A DNA stretch of 64,000 nucleotides from Tridacna crocea. Taxonomy: Eukaryota; Mollusca; Bivalvia; Cardiida; Cardiidae. The notes below the pieces were generated by a model, which saw only the letters and a list, made by a program, of their open reading frames with translations, was not told where the DNA came from and did no database searches. The number at the start of each line of letters is the position of its first letter. Positions within the stretch are counted from its first letter, which is position 1. Below, piece after piece: positions 11,111-22,497 of this stretch. The position numbers were made by a program, and so were the translations under genes. The stretch lies in NCBI GenBank assembly GCA_943736015.1, contig OX031061.1, forward strand, positions 58,596,192 to 58,660,191, written 5' to 3'.

Positions 11111-12115
11111 TATATCATAATTTAGATTATTGTTTAAGACTTCACCATACTATTTTATCAACACTGACGGAGAACAGTTTTTAAATAATTTTGCACGGAC
11201 GATAATCAGGGGAACGAGCTTCAGAAAGAATCAATGCAATTTTGTACCTTCAACACATACGTGAACTCGTAAGTTGGAGCTTTTGACAAAAACAGTAAAC
11301 AAAGCTATGTTTCGAGGAAATTTTTCAATATTTATTTCTTTATGGAAAATCCGGCAACGCTATCGTGTGTAGTTATAATTTAACTTTATCTTTAAAACAT
11401 TCTCATTATTTTATAAGTATATGACCTGTGCTAATGAGAGATTAAGGAAACTTTGAGTTCCACTGGGAAAGGTACCAAATTTACCGATAGGCAGGTTCTC
11501 AAATTTGATTAGTGCACGATCTCCAACAGTTGCAGCTCAGAAACAATAAATCTGATAGAACTTGAAATGCACTAATTGTCAACTTCAGCTGTATTAATTA
11601 AACGCGATAAATTTGTCAGGCACCTTGTTCTCTCAATCAAACTTGAATAGCTTCATTCATAGCTCTACGACTTGAACACTGTACCACGGTAGCAGAAACA
11701 CTGCTGGCAATATAGAATTATAATTATAATAGCAACTTGTATTTTCTTTTCTTTTTGCCTGTTTCTTTCAGCGACCCGGTATTGTAAACAAATACTACAG
11801 TTATCCCGTTCGCATGCTGCTTTGATTGATTGCTTTTTGTAAACTAGAAATGTGTCACCGACACGGCTGCACCCGTAAGATGACAAATGCCGCATTCACC
11901 GTGAAAGTCCACACCCAAACAAGGATCTCTAGCCATATTCATTGTCCAAACATTATAATATACATGTATACATATCTATACTAAATTTCAAAAAATTCCG
12001 CCAAGCACTGTGACCCTGACCTTTCATATCGCAATACTATTTTGCAATCTTTTGTGCTGAAGTCCAACAATGTACATTAAAGTTAATTTATAGAACAAGA
12101 ATAGCACATACAGAG
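11111..12115. other. No gene recognised
   Basis: Possible 3' UTR of the preceding exon at first, then AT-rich DNA. A block at 11846-11886 (GTGTCACCGACACGGCTGC, GTAAGATGACAAA) recurs diverged at 12297-12335, so both may belong to an unnamed repeat. Confidence 0.4.
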
Positions 12116-12240
12116 AAAGAAAGAGAGAGACAGAGAGAGAGAGAGAGGTAACACTATATGCTTATCTGCCCCGATAAAAACTACCAAAGCGTAAGTCCAA
12201 GACACTCACTTTAGCGTAAGTCCAAGACACTCACTTTGTG
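12116..12240 (+). repeat. GA microsatellite and a 25 bp direct duplication
   Basis: (GA)n with interruptions at 12117-12147, followed by two tandem copies of AGCGTAAGTCCAAGACACTC plus ACTTT (about 12189-12237). Confidence 0.7.
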
Positions 12241-12702
12241 TTTGCTAGTGAGTGGTGTTCAAGAAAGAATTTAAAAAATCATGGGAAAATTAGAAATGCG
12301 TCACCGACAAGGCTGCCCCTGCCACGTGACAAAGATCACAGACTTCATTATATAGTTCTAACCATCATAAGAAAAATACTTCCTGCTGCAAGCACAACTG
12401 ATAATCTGCATCCCAAGTTTAAATAAGAGAGATAACCCCAACACTCAGGTCAAAATTATCCTTATGAATTGTGACACCACTATTTCATGTTCTTAGCTGC
12501 TCTGCTCTATTAACCACCATTTAATGACGCCACTGGCTAAAAGATTTATGACCCGCACAAGACTATAACACCAGTGTAGATCACTGAAAATAGATAGAGC
12601 AAGCTACTCTTACAATACTTAGTAAGTGGACCCGTACTAGAAAACAGCTACTTACCCTACAATATTTTCCTACAAAATTTTCTATGATAAAAGATGAGTA
12701 TT

Positions 12703-12957
12703 ATTGTACTACTTTAACAAAGCCACTTTTCTCATTTTGGTCCTTGTTAGAATTATCATTCATAAATCTTAAAGCATTACATTCTCATTACAAAAGGAGA
12801 TAATAATTACCTTCCTAGTTTCTGGAAACCAACAAAAACATCAACAAATAATTTAAGATAGACATCAAAGGAATTTCTGGTCGGTTAGAAATGTGCAAAA
12901 GTATCATATCTGTACAAATCTGTATTTATCAACTAAAAAGAAATTTTATGCCATGCT
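12703..12957 (+). repeat. Dispersed repeat I, copy 1
   Basis: About 250 bp similar, in the same orientation, to 62409-62655. Landmarks in order: GAGTATTATTG, GAATTATCATT, GAGATAATAATTACC, ATCAA(A/C)AAATAATTT, AAGATAGACAT, GGAATTTCTG, AAATGTGCAAAA and TATTTATCAAC. It is AT-rich without coding potential. A 50 kb-separated pair implies an interspersed element rather than a local duplication. Confidence 0.65.
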
Positions 12958-13720
12958 GCACTAGAAGTATTACGTGTCTAACTTAAGTGCACCTTTTCTT
13001 CTTGATCACATGAACATTCCTATTTATAATAATCAAACTATCTCAATTGGTTTAGAGGTTTGGGTATCAGGAAAATTTAACAACCGTGTGAGATGACTTA
13101 AAAATAGAGTCTAAATTGTCTTTTTTATATGCAATTTATAACTTCTTAATTATCTTTACAGACTGAAAAAATATTGTGAAAATAAATCAACGGATTATAG
13201 GGTTTACCACCTACACAAAATTTGACACTTATTAGAGATAACCCACCAAGTTGACTGAAAACTGTCTTTCAATTTTAACCTTCTGATACGGTTCTTGCAT
13301 GCGATGCATCGTCTATCCTTAATGATGTTTTGTGGAAAGTGATATCGAAATCCGACCAAGTGAGCTGGATATGAACAACCATCATTACTTTGACACGAAC
13401 ACCACTATTTATTGCACATATGTATCATAGGATAGCATAGCATAGCATAGAATTTTATTTTCGACTTAAAGCCTACAACTCATTGCCCTACAATTCAAAT
13501 CAATTCAATACATACTTGGAAAACCATTAGATGTAAAGACATGAAGTTGTTAGATTGATTCACAAACAAAATAAATGGATGACTAGATTTTAAGTTTAAT
13601 TTTTGTTTGTTTACAATCTTAAATGGATAAATTTAATTTCAATAAAACATAAGACAGATTGTAGATGACCATGAATCTGAGAGTATTTCATATTATTGTA
13701 GTAAAGGATACGGAAGGGAA
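12958..13720. other. No gene recognised
   Basis: AT-rich. The only structure seen is the (CATAG)n run at 13430-13450. Confidence 0.45.
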
Positions 13721-13724
13721 GAAC

Positions 13725-14220
13725 ATCGGTATAATGTGCATATTCCCACTAAATTACTCGATGGGAGGAATGGAAATTTCAAGTCAGTACTAGAACAAAA
13801 AACACAACAATATTAGAATTATTGTTTCTTTGAACGGGTAGGGTAGATAAAGGATCGGGCTGAAAGTTTTGTGCCACTTTATCTCCGAGCCACTTTACAC
13901 GAGACGGATACCACACAGGTACATGGCGTGTGAAAAAATGAAATATAATGTGCATATTCCCATTAAGATACTACATGGGAGAAATGGAAATTTCCAGTCA
14001 ATACTAGTACAAAGAATACGATAATTTTAGTATTATTGTTTCTGTGAGCAGACAGGGTAGATCAAGGATCAGACGGCGAGTTTTTTGCCACCTGATCTCC
14101 GATCTACTGTACACGAGACGGAAACTACATAGAAGCATAACGTATGAAAAAGTAAAATGTAATGTACATATTCCCAGTAATTTACTAACGGGGGAAAATG
14201 AAATTCCAGTGTTATGTAGA
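13725..14220 (+). repeat. Tandem ~215 bp repeat, two units plus a partial third
   Basis: Each unit starts TAATGTGCATATTCCCA and carries GGAAATTTC(A/C)AGTCA, ATTATTGTTTCT, GGGTAGAT(A/C)AAGGATC and CACGAGACGGA. Units begin near 13731, 13945 and 14160; the third is cut after about 50 bp. Inside each unit is an imperfect hairpin (GTAGATCAAGGATCAGAC...GATCTCCGATCTAC) that recalls family C arms. Confidence 0.7.
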
Positions 14221-14815
14221 TAGGATATATAATGACCTGTTTTCAGAATATTCTTGAAACATGAGGACATTTATTGGTTTTCCCATTGTGGTTATTTTTA
14301 GAAACAGTTAATTTAGTGATAAGACTGTTTCCTAATCCATGATGTCATCTTTCTAGAAAATATTAATCTAGAATTTTCCAAGCCGATATAAATAGGAGTA
14401 GACTTACTTGGTGATTTTGGAGGACTTGAACTTAGACTTGTGGCTTGGAGGATGCAGAGTTAGTGAAAAGTGTTGGATTTAACTTGGGATATAGACCTGT
14501 AAGCTTTAATTACTTTATTCTTAAACAGGTTGCTCATATCTATTTGCAAGTTATACAATTGTTAATTTAGGTTTTAGCAACCAGAACCTTCATACTTTTG
14601 TAGTCTTAACATAATTCTTATTTTTTTCTTTATTTAATATTAAAAATTGTCATAATTTTATTCAAACTTATTTTTTATTGTACTCTTCTGTCTTTAGTTA
14701 TTCATAAATATTGTTAATTGTTAAAGGCTTGTGGCTGGTTTTCTTTCTCGTTTCATTTGGCTCGTAACACCAGTCGGTACATACAGAATGCAACCGTACT
14801 TGTAGTAGGAATCAA
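14221..14815. other. No gene recognised
   Basis: AT-rich DNA between the tandem repeat and the TIR element. No ORF or repeat that I can support. Confidence 0.4.
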
Positions 14816-15339
14816 TTAAGGTGTACGGGGCCTAACTCTCATTTTACAAAATCATCATAAACTTAGTCTCAGTGCAATTATAACTGGTAAAGACAATTTA
14901 TGTTGAAATTTAAAAAAGAATTACCACGCATAAGTTGATTTATGAGGAATTTTATCTCATAACCCGTGAACATCAAAACTGATAAAAATAATACACTACT
15001 AACTCTATAAAACTTACCATATTTATCAGGTTTTTCAAAATTTATGAACAAAATAATTGTATCGAACAAGCAAATAAATATCACTTCATCAAAATTTAAT
15101 CAAAAATGGATTTTTTTGTCCAAAGGTAGAAAGTATTCTGACAAAAGTCACATATGGATCCTTCAACTAGACCCTTTTTCAAGTGCGTTTGACGAGTTCA
15201 CACTAAAATTACAAAAATCCTAAAAAATTCAAATAAAACTGGAATTCATTAGAACTTCTCCAAAAATTCAAGACATCATTAATGAATACTGGAAAGAGTT
15301 TTTAAGGAATTTTACCACACGGTTTCAGAGAAAATCTGA

Positions 15340-16020
15340 CCTAGATATGGTACGGTGCATTCGGTCTTTCTCTCAGAAAATTAACATAAAACTGAACTTT
15401 TGCCTGTAATTTCTAATGTAGATATGGTACAAAGTTCATATCTGGTATGAAGGTACATCTTACTATTATGCTTCAGCTGATAACAAAGTTGATGTCATTA
15501 GACTAAGTCAAGGTCAAATATCAAGGTCAAATTTTAGAAAAAAATAATCAAAACTATAAATATTTTCCCGTGATTTCTAAAGGATTACAATTGCAAACCT
15601 CATATTTGGTATGAAGGTGAATCTCATCAAAATGTTTCAGCTGATAACAAAGTTTAAAAAGTTATCATCATCTGGTAAGGTCAAGGTCAAATATCAAGGT
15701 CAAATTATCAAAGAATCAACAAAAATCTAAACATTTGCCAGGAATTTCTTAAAAATATCCTGTTTCAAAGTCAATATTTGAAAGGAATATGTACCTAACA
15801 TATTGTCTTTTGGTAACCTGTTTTAAGGTCTTCTGACAAGGTCAAGGTCAAATATCAATGTCGCATTTTCACAAAAATATCAAAATTGTAATATTTGCCT
15901 GAAATCTGTGGAAAAAACAAGTATTCAAGTTACGAGCTTACAAGTTTGTATGAAGGAATAGCTCACCATTACTCTTCTGGTGACAAGGTCAATGCCAACA
16001 ATGTCAAATTTGAAAGTGAA
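15340..16020 (+). repeat. Tandem ~175 bp array with AAGGTCAAGGTCAAATATCA
   Basis: About four diverged units. Each has TTTGGTATGAAGGT(A/G), TCAGCTGATAACAAAGTT or an equivalent, and AGGTCAAGGTCAAATATCAA, at roughly 15430-15530, 15600-15700, 15780-15865 and 15940-16010. It lies within the left part of the 5 kb TIR element. Confidence 0.7.
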
Positions 16021-16299
16021 TAAAAATTCTACGTAAAAAAACGAAAATGCAATAACATATTCTTGCCTTTATACTTTTTTTTCAATCATTTTTCTTTTTG
16101 ATAGTGAAAATATGTTCAAAGTAAAAATACTAAGTAAAAACACACATATCATTACTAAACTTTGCCATGCTATTTGCAAACAATGCACTTTGAACATTCT
16201 GACCAGAGTCAACACTTTTTGCACTTCAGAGAAGGTTACTTTACAGATGACGGGTCATATATATACATGTGCATTGCATTATGTTTAGAAGCAGTTCAA

Positions 16300-16527
16300 T
16301 TAACCCATTACCACACAATCCCTACTTTTGACGCCCCTGAGAAAGAAGCCTTTAGAAAACATTGTGGGAAAATGAGAAAATGCTGGTAACCAGCATTTTC
16401 TTCTTTTCCCACAATGTTTTCTACCCTTCACAAAACAAATTTTAAATTTCAGTCACTTTTATTTTGTCATCTGCAAATGCTTTCAATTTGGACCAGTCTG
16501 AAATATTGTTGTTTGGTAATGGGTTAA
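16300..16527 (+). mobile_element. Family A palindromic MITE
   Basis: Full length: TTAACCCATTACCACACAAT to GTTTGGTAATGGGTTAA. Hairpin arms GTGGGAAAATGAGAAAATGC and GCATTTTCTTCTTTTCCCAC. It shares its right TTAA (16524-16527) with the next copy, which is inverted. Confidence 0.9.
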
Positions 16528-16752
16528 CCGTTTACCAAACAACAATTTTTAAGACTGGTCCAAATGGAGAGCATTCGCAGATGACAAAATAAGTACAACT
16601 CAAAAACTAAAATTCTTTTTGGGTTGGGTATAAAATATGGGAAAAGGATAAAATGCCGTTTACCAGTCTTTTTATTCTTTACTCACAATGTTTTCAAAAG
16701 GTTTCTTTTTCAGGGTCATTAAAAGTCCGGATTATGTGGTAAAGTGTTGTAA
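16524..16752 (-). mobile_element. Family A palindromic MITE, abutting the previous copy
   Basis: Reverse orientation: TTAACCGTTTACCAAACAAC at the left, GTGGTAAAGTGTTGTAA at the right. The hairpin is diverged (GATAAAATGCCGTTTACCAG). It uses the TTAA at the end of the 16300 copy, so the two form a head-to-head pair. Confidence 0.85.
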
Positions 16753-17141
16753 TCTTAATGTTTCATTGCCTTGTTTCTGAAGAGCACCACCACAAAAAAT
16801 AATTTGAAGGATTTCATTTTCCATTAACACTTTTCAAATAGCAAGTTTTGGAATAACACTTTCTAGAGTTCTCTATGTGTTTGTAACACATGGCTGGCCT
16901 TCAGTGTTTTTCACAGTAAATATATTCAGAAGTCCATCTTCCCCTTCCCTGGAATAAATCTTCTTTAGATGTTCAAGATTTAACCCTGAGTTTGCCACCA
17001 TTTACATGTTCCACAGATTCGATGTTTCACTATCGCCTTCATAACTTTTTCTCCATATTTGGCTTTGCTCATTACAAATGTGTGCGCTGGAAAATAGATA
17101 AAATAGAGTTTATTTTTTCATTTCTTTCCTTTTCAGAGAGA

Positions 17142-17378
17142 TTAACCCATTACCACATAATGACACATTTTGACACACTAAACAAAGATATATAGCTGTG
17201 GAAATCATATTGAGAAAAGGAGAAATTGCTTTTAACAAGCAATTTCTCCTTTTCTCACAATGTTTTCTACCCTATATGGCACATGTATATTTTTCATTTT
17301 AGATGCACTTTAATATGTCGTCTGCAATTTGCTTCAATTTGGACCAGTCTTAAATTCTATCGTCTGGAAATGGGTTAA
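17142..17378 (+). mobile_element. Family A/B intermediate palindromic MITE
   Basis: TTAACCCATTACCACATAAT to GGAAATGGGTTAA. The flanks are family A (GTCGTCTGCAA, CAATTTGGACCAGTCT), but the hairpin tip AAATTGCTTTTAACAAGCAA is closer to family B, so it links the two subfamilies. Confidence 0.85.
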
Positions 17379-17462
17379 TTTATATTGATACTAAGTAAAT
17401 TTTTCATCCAAAAATTCTATCCTGTTGGACAAGTCTAAAAATTTTCATGAGAGGATGCATGC

Positions 17463-17655
17463 TTAACCCTTTACCAAATTTCTCTTTTTCCGATAAAAGA
17501 TCTAAGATTGTATATATAAGTTGTGTTTCCATTAAAACTCCTGAAATAGAATGATTTATATAATAATACCAAAGTAACAAATACATAGTTATTAGTAATA
17601 TGTGTAGATTCAAACCTACCTCTTACTTTTTTCAATTACTGGTAAAGAGTTTAAC
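17463..17655 (+). mobile_element. MITE-like segment with family A termini and unrelated interior
   Basis: Left GCTTAACCCTTTACCAAAT and right CTGGTAAAGAGTTTAAC are family A ends, but the ~150 bp interior lacks the hairpin. It may be a deletion derivative or a chance pairing of two truncated copies. It overlaps a possible transposase exon at 17627-17706. Confidence 0.4.
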
Positions 17656-17706
17656 TCCATGTCTTCTTTACATTTCCATTCAGCAGCACAAGACTCTTCT
17701 ATTGAT
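17627..17706 (-). pseudogene. Possible transposase exon inside the 5 kb TIR element
   Basis: Minus strand, bounded by acceptor CTCCTTTATGCAG and donor AAAAAGTAAGAGG. One frame is open across it and reads SIEESCAAEWKCKEDMELNS then LPVIEK. It has the same strand as the decayed frame at the right end, so it may be a later exon of that gene. The short length keeps this tentative. Confidence 0.3.
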
Positions 17707-17854
17707 CTGCATAAAGGAGAAAAAATATCAGAAAAACTTGGAAAAGTGCTGAAAAGAATTCATTTCATTTCATATTACAAACATGACAATTTTCTCACTT
17801 ATAGAAGTCTTCAATCATTGGTTTACATGAGCTTGAGATATTATATCAATCAAA

Positions 17855-18030
17855 ATATATGGGGAAAATAAGAAATGCTAGTATCAAGATACATGTAGTT
17901 CTTCTTTTTCTACAATTTTTTCTACCCTACAGAGAACTTTTTGTTTTCATTTTTAATTATTTTCTTCTTTATATTTGTCTGCATTCTCTTACATTTTGGA
18001 CAAGTCTAAAATTTTGTCATCTGGCAATTG
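17855..18030 (+). mobile_element. Family A MITE, decayed 5'-truncated copy
   Basis: GGGGAAAATAAGAAATGCTA, then a ruined hairpin, then the A-type right body (TTTGTCTGCATTCTC, TTTTGGACAAGTCTAAAATT). The left end and terminal TTAA are lost. Confidence 0.6.
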
Positions 18031-18216
18031 TTGTATATACATCTTCATAAATATTACACTTTTGTTCTATACACAGAAATACTTAGAAAAAAAGATATAG
18101 TATTACAGAGTCACTAGGCTAAGTAGGCTTGTACAGATTTCTGTCCTTGGATTGTGTATTTTTTTTTCCGGAAAACATACAGGTATATGGAGGATATCAT
18201 GGAAGGCATTGTCCCA

Positions 18217-18443
18217 TTAACTTTTTACCACACGACAAAATTTTAGACTGGTTCAAATAGAAAGCATTTGCAGACGACAAAATAAAGGTGATTGAGAAAT
18301 TGAAATTTGTTCTGGGAAGGGTAGAAAACACTAGAAACAGGAGAAAATGCTGGTTACCAGTATTTTCTCCTTTTCCCCCAGTGTTTTCAAAAGGCTTCTT
18401 TCACAGGGGTGTCAAAAGTAGGGATTGCTTGGTAATGGGTTAA
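18217..18443 (-). mobile_element. Family A palindromic MITE
   Basis: TTAACTTTTTACCACACGAC to GGTAATGGGTTAA, reverse orientation. Hairpin GGAGAAAATGCTGGTTACC with CAGTATTTTCTCC. Terminal TTAA on both sides. Confidence 0.9.
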
Positions 18444-18558
18444 AGGGATATATATTTTTCCAAATTTCATAAAATTTTTCCCTCCACTGTTATCAAATGC
18501 AGATATCTAAATTATATTTGAATAGCAAATCATCCACCTTTTTACTAACCTGTTAGAG

Positions 18559-18560
18559 TG

Positions 18561-18592
<32 letters not shown>
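18559..18592 (+). repeat. (CT)n microsatellite
   Basis: About 17 CT units. It explains the poly RE tract in the minus-strand ORF there. Confidence 0.9.
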
Positions 18593-18594
<2 letters not shown>

Positions 18595-18755
18595 TTCTGG
18601 GGCACAGACACTGTTACCCAGAGAGACAAAAGTTTTTGACTGGACCTGTTGAGGCCCTGGTCATGTATGTCTTTTAGTGGGGCATGTAAGAGCCGGTGTC
18701 TAGTACTGGTGATACCCAGCACCCAAATCAAGTACTGGTGATACCCAAGAAGCAT

Positions 18756-18975
18756 TTAACCCATTACCACACAATCCCTACTTTTGACGCCCCTGAGAAA
18801 GAAGCCTTTTGAAAAAACTGTAGGAAAAGGAGAAAATGCTGGTAATCAGCATTTTCTCCTTTTCCCACAATGTTTTCTACCCTTCCCAGAACAAATTTCA
18901 ATTTTTTAGTCACATTTTATTTGTCGTCTGCAAATGCTTTCAATTTGAGCCAGTTGTTGTGTGGTAAAGAGTTAA
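18756..18975 (+). mobile_element. Family A palindromic MITE
   Basis: TTAACCCATTACCACACAAT to GTGTGGTAAAGAGTTAA. Near-perfect hairpin around GGTAATCAGC. It shares the CCATTACCACACAATCCCTA variant with the 16300 and 30521 copies, a visible subgroup. Confidence 0.9.
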
Positions 18976-19071
18976 ATAAATGTGTGTGTTTTTTCAAAAG
19001 AAACCTGAAAGATTATTTAAATCAAATAAAACCCCATAAAACAAACAAAATCCATCCTGCATGCATATCAT

Positions 19072-19090
19072 ACACACACACACACACACC
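19072..19090 (+). repeat. (CA)n microsatellite
   Basis: Short CACACA run, which accounts for the HTHTHT residues in the overlapping ORF. Confidence 0.8.
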
Positions 19091-19149
19091 ATACATACAC
19101 AATGTAATCTTTTGAGTAGAGTCACAGTCACACTTGTATTTTTCTTACC

Positions 19150-19559
19150 TGTACCAAGCTTTGTGCCCCAGTCTTCCTGTCACGGTACGTTTTTCCACAA
19201 GTATTTACATGGCAAAAATCTGGATTTTGGCACTGAACTTCAAATAGCCACCAAGTCCTTCCTTCGTTTCACTTTTGATAGTATACAAGGTAAGTGGAGC
19301 AGGTCCAAGTCGGCATTTTTCAGTTTTGAAGCGCTTCTAACAAAAATGAAAATTCCACTATCCGTCGACCTTCCAGGCGATGTTCTTTTTCATAAAATTT
19401 GCCCTCCACCGGACAAACCTCCATCGTGCAACTCTTTCCTTTGCAGATAAATCCCGATGCATAGTTATGATCTATAAAAACTGACCTTTTGGCTGGCTAT
19501 GATTTAGTTTTTCGAAAACGACAACGGTAGTCCCTAATTTTGTCGATAAGGTCAGCCAT
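19150..19559 (-). pseudogene. Decayed transposase-like N-terminal frame
   Basis: Begins at an ATG (19559, reading MADLIDKIRDYRCRFRKTKS) and continues in one frame, broken by three stops. Blocks are GFICKGKSCTMEVCPVEGKF, EGRRIVEFSFLLEALQ, and CQNPDFCHVNTCGKTYRDRK. A neighbouring frame over 19235-19320 reads CRLGPAPLTLYTIKSETKEG then LGGYLKF, so at least one frameshift is also present. The (G)RRIVE..LLEAL, ETKEGLGGYL and CxNPDxCHVNT layout resembles the Cys-rich leader of Mutator-like (PF20700-type) proteins known from molluscs, from memory only. The segment ends at a good donor (TACAGGTAAGAAA, about 19150). The plus-strand 129 aa ORF here is judged its shadow. Confidence 0.5.
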
Positions 19560-19837
19560 TTTGGAACCAAATATAAATACGTCAAGTGGGGAAAACCCAC
19601 GTCACGTGACTTACAAACAACAAAAATCACACCAGTTTTTTGGTAAAAAAATAAATTTCGTTGTCTCAAAATTTCTAGAATATTGTCTGAAAAAAATCAC
19701 CGATATTCAGAGTTCATCCAGAAAAAATACGAAAACTACGGTAGAGACCGAGATTAGCCGACAGCGTGTCCGAGTACGTCGATATTACACGACATTAGAC
19801 GATGATTTCGCAGAGAGTTAGGCCTCGTACACCTTAA

Positions 19838-21150
19838 AACATAAACAATTTCTATTCAAATTTACCTCTAAAGTAATTCATTGTTATCCCATTAAATGAT
19901 TAACAAAACTAGTTAGAATATTTAAAGATTTTTGAATGAAAAATGACACCAAAAAGTTTAAACTGCAAATCAAAAAGTCACATGATTAACATTGAGTATG
20001 TTCACCCCTTGCATTTATCAAAACTTGCCAGTTTTGTCTCACTGAGAAAATATCAGTCATAATTACTATATATTATTGTTCTGATAAGAAATCTTGTAGT
20101 GAAAACGGCTATCTGTAAAGTTGAGCTATCATGCTGCAATCTATTGTAAGTACATCTAAAATGTTAACATGGATATACTATAATAAACTTTCATTACAAA
20201 ATTGCGATCAGTGATTTGATAAATTAAGTTATGCCTGATTATAAATCAACTGAAAAACTATTCTTTTGTTCATGCCCTATAATGAAAGTACCACAAAACT
20301 GTTCACTCTGCAAAACTCTACAAAGAACCTTAAGATTTGATAATGGTATGTTACACTCATTGAGAAAAGAAGAATTCATTTGACAGTGTCCTCTGAGGCA
20401 TGGTAATCTTGTCTCTTCCGTTCCATGAGTCACACTGCTTTGCTTAGACGTCTAGCAGAGCCTTATGCAGGAACAACCCACTTATAAAAACAGTATGCAA
20501 TGACCTTGCAAAGTTATCAGTGACACGAAGCTGGCAAGTCATGATAAATACTCGATGTTTTGGTTTGCAGTAAAGACTTTTTTCATGCATTTTCCATTTG
20601 AAAATTTGAAAACATTCCTGTGAAACTTCGTCACTCATTAAAGGGAATAAGAAAAAAATATTTTAAGTAAATTTCAAAACAACTTGTAATGTTCGGCTTA
20701 TTTCTAACATAGAACCAGTGCTGTCCTTTTAATTGTATTTGGTATACATACATCCATATATACATACATACAAACATACATACGTAAACCGCTGTTTTAA
20801 TTTCCATTCTTTATTGGAAGATTTTTACTAGAAATGTTTCACGGCTCGACACTCTCGCACTGTTCTTCAACAGTTACAGATGTGCATATTGTTTTTATCT
20901 CTTTCACGTATTTCTTTCATTTCACATCGGAAGAAACTTTGTACATAATAATCAATTTTTGTCATGTATTGTCTTTCCGTTGAGATAAGAATCATAATTT
21001 AATATTGTATCTAGATTGAACATATTTGCTTAGAAATTTTCTGTATCTACATGTATCTTTTCAGGTCGTATTATTGTCACTTTTCATCTTTTTGTGTTCT
21101 AAGTGGAATAAATTGATATTAAGATAACCGATACTCCTTTCATATTTATA
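19838..21150. other. No gene recognised
   Basis: AT-rich. Two minus-strand ORFs (20239-20433 and 20444-20638) are adjacent and contain several cysteines (for example LPCLRGHCQMNSSFLNEC), but I cannot match them to a family or find exon borders. A (TACA)n run lies at 20755-20785. Confidence 0.4.
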
Positions 21151-21159
21151 ACCCGGTCG

Positions 21160-21245
21160 AAAATGGCTCTCCGTAGAGGAATCGAACCCCGGTCTGCCTC
21201 ACAATAGGCAGGGATAATTACCACTTTACTCATCACTGTTGGTCC
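21160..21245 (-). repeat. tRNA-derived SINE head
   Basis: Plus-strand text CGTAGAGGAATCGAACCCCG is the reverse complement of a tRNA B box (GGTTCGATTCC). The rest reads like a diverged tRNA arm order, but no proper acceptor stem forms, so this is a SINE or tRNA relic rather than a gene. Confidence 0.55.
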
Positions 21246-21864
21246 CTTAATTATAATATTGCTTATTAATAGGTTTAGCTACCAAATTTACATTTAGCGC
21301 ACACATTTCGATTTCCCGGCGACAGGTAAAAAATGGCAAAGAAATGACTTGTAATTCTTTAAATCGATAACTTTCATATCTGAATCATTCAAATGATGTC
21401 AAAAGATAACTTTTTGTGATACAACTTTCAGACAATGACGATTACCATTTCGTCAAACTATTTTCATCTTTAGGCCGACAATTTAATCACAGGCATTTCA
21501 TCCAAAGTTTTAGTCTTATTTTGGTTTCAGTGATATTTTTGGGTAGAAACATTACTTTCTCCATTTATCCCACCAAAATGCACAAGGTTGCATTACGTTG
21601 TTCGCAGTGAGTAAACGCATAACCTGACTGCCAGTAAATGTAACTATGATCCCATTTATATCCCCATTTCCCCGAAAATCCCTGATCCGCATCTGAACAG
21701 ACATCTCTGACTGTCCTTTTTCCGGACATAATATGTGACTTACGGGTGTGATCACGCATTTATAATACAGCTTTCCTTGTTGTTTTGTATTCTACTTGAG
21801 CCTTTACCCGATCACCATGAAATTCAAAGTTTTATAGATTGCAAGCAGTCAAACACCTAGCAAG

Positions 21865-22085
21865 TAATTCTTTGCCAAACTACCAACTCTCAGACTTGTC
21901 CATTTTGAAAATATTTACAGACAATAAAATACGCGTGAATAAAAAATAGAATATGTTTATGGGTAGGGAAGGAAACATTGTGCGGAGAGGAGGAAAAGCT
22001 CCTAACAAGCGTGTTCTCCTGTTATCACATTGTTTATAAAAGCATTCAAAAGTTAGTTACAGTCGGAATTGTATTGTAAAAGGTT
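21865..22085 (-). mobile_element. Family A MITE, strongly diverged
   Basis: CTTTGCCAAACTACCAACTC, CAGACTTGTCCATTTTGAAA, GGGTAGGGAAGGAAACATTG, then CTGTTATCACATTGTTT and TATTGTAAAAGGTTA. The order of blocks is intact; the hairpin is badly eroded, which suggests an old copy. Confidence 0.65.
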
Positions 22086-22260
22086 AGATGCTGCTAAACT
22101 GGTTGTATTTGCCTTTAACTATGCACAAAACACTGTGGAAAAAGAGGAGAAAACACAGGTCACAAATTATTTCGAATATTTTCAATATATTCTAGACGGC
22201 ACTTTTCTACTGATAATCTTACAAAATGCAGGATTTTGCAGTAAAGAATTAAAGATAAAT

Positions 22261-22497
22261 GTTAACCAGACGACAAAATTGGAATCATTTTTGAATTGAA
22301 AGCATTCGCAGATGATAAATAGACGTGTCTAAAACGTTTGCATTTGGACATTAGACCGTAGACAGTGGAATATATGGCGGGTAAAGGTCGGAAAATGCTG
22401 TTTACAATAATTTTATCTTTTTTGCACAAGGTATTTAGGAGGACGTCTTTCCTCGGGGTCTTGAAACTAAAGGATCGCTTGGAATAAGGGTTTAACC
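22261..22497 (-). mobile_element. Family A MITE, strongly diverged
   Basis: GTTAACCAGACGACAAAATT, GAAAGCATTCGCAGATGATA, GGTCGGAAAATGCTGTTTAC, and a terminal GGAATAAGGGTTTAA. It is followed at once by another copy (22493). Confidence 0.6.

Larger units (their letters stand above)
14820..19833 (-). mobile_element. 5 kb TIR element with TTAA flanks and decayed transposase-like frame
   Basis: Left end TTAA (14816-14819) then GGTGTACGGGGCCTAACTCT. The right end is its inverted match AGAGTTAGGCCTCGTACACC then TTAA (19834-19837), with one mismatch. After a gap both ends share AAATCATC further inward, so the TIR is about 37 bp. TTAA on both sides suggests a TTAA-targeting transposon (piggyBac- or Kolobok-type), but that is inference. 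Near the right end the minus strand carries a decayed cysteine-containing frame (19200-19559). The interior holds at least five family A MITEs, a ~175 bp tandem array and simple repeats, which points to an old, heavily invaded copy. Confidence 0.6.

Noticed and set aside
19061-19450. 129 aa plus-strand ORF beginning in a CA repeat
   Set aside because: Its start is microsatellite sequence. The opposite strand carries a better, cysteine-patterned frame with a matching donor, so I treat it as a shadow, although it too ends at a GTAAGT-like site.
20239-20638. Two adjacent cysteine-bearing minus-strand ORFs
   Set aside because: Different frames, no splice logic, no family recognised. Left as unannotated.
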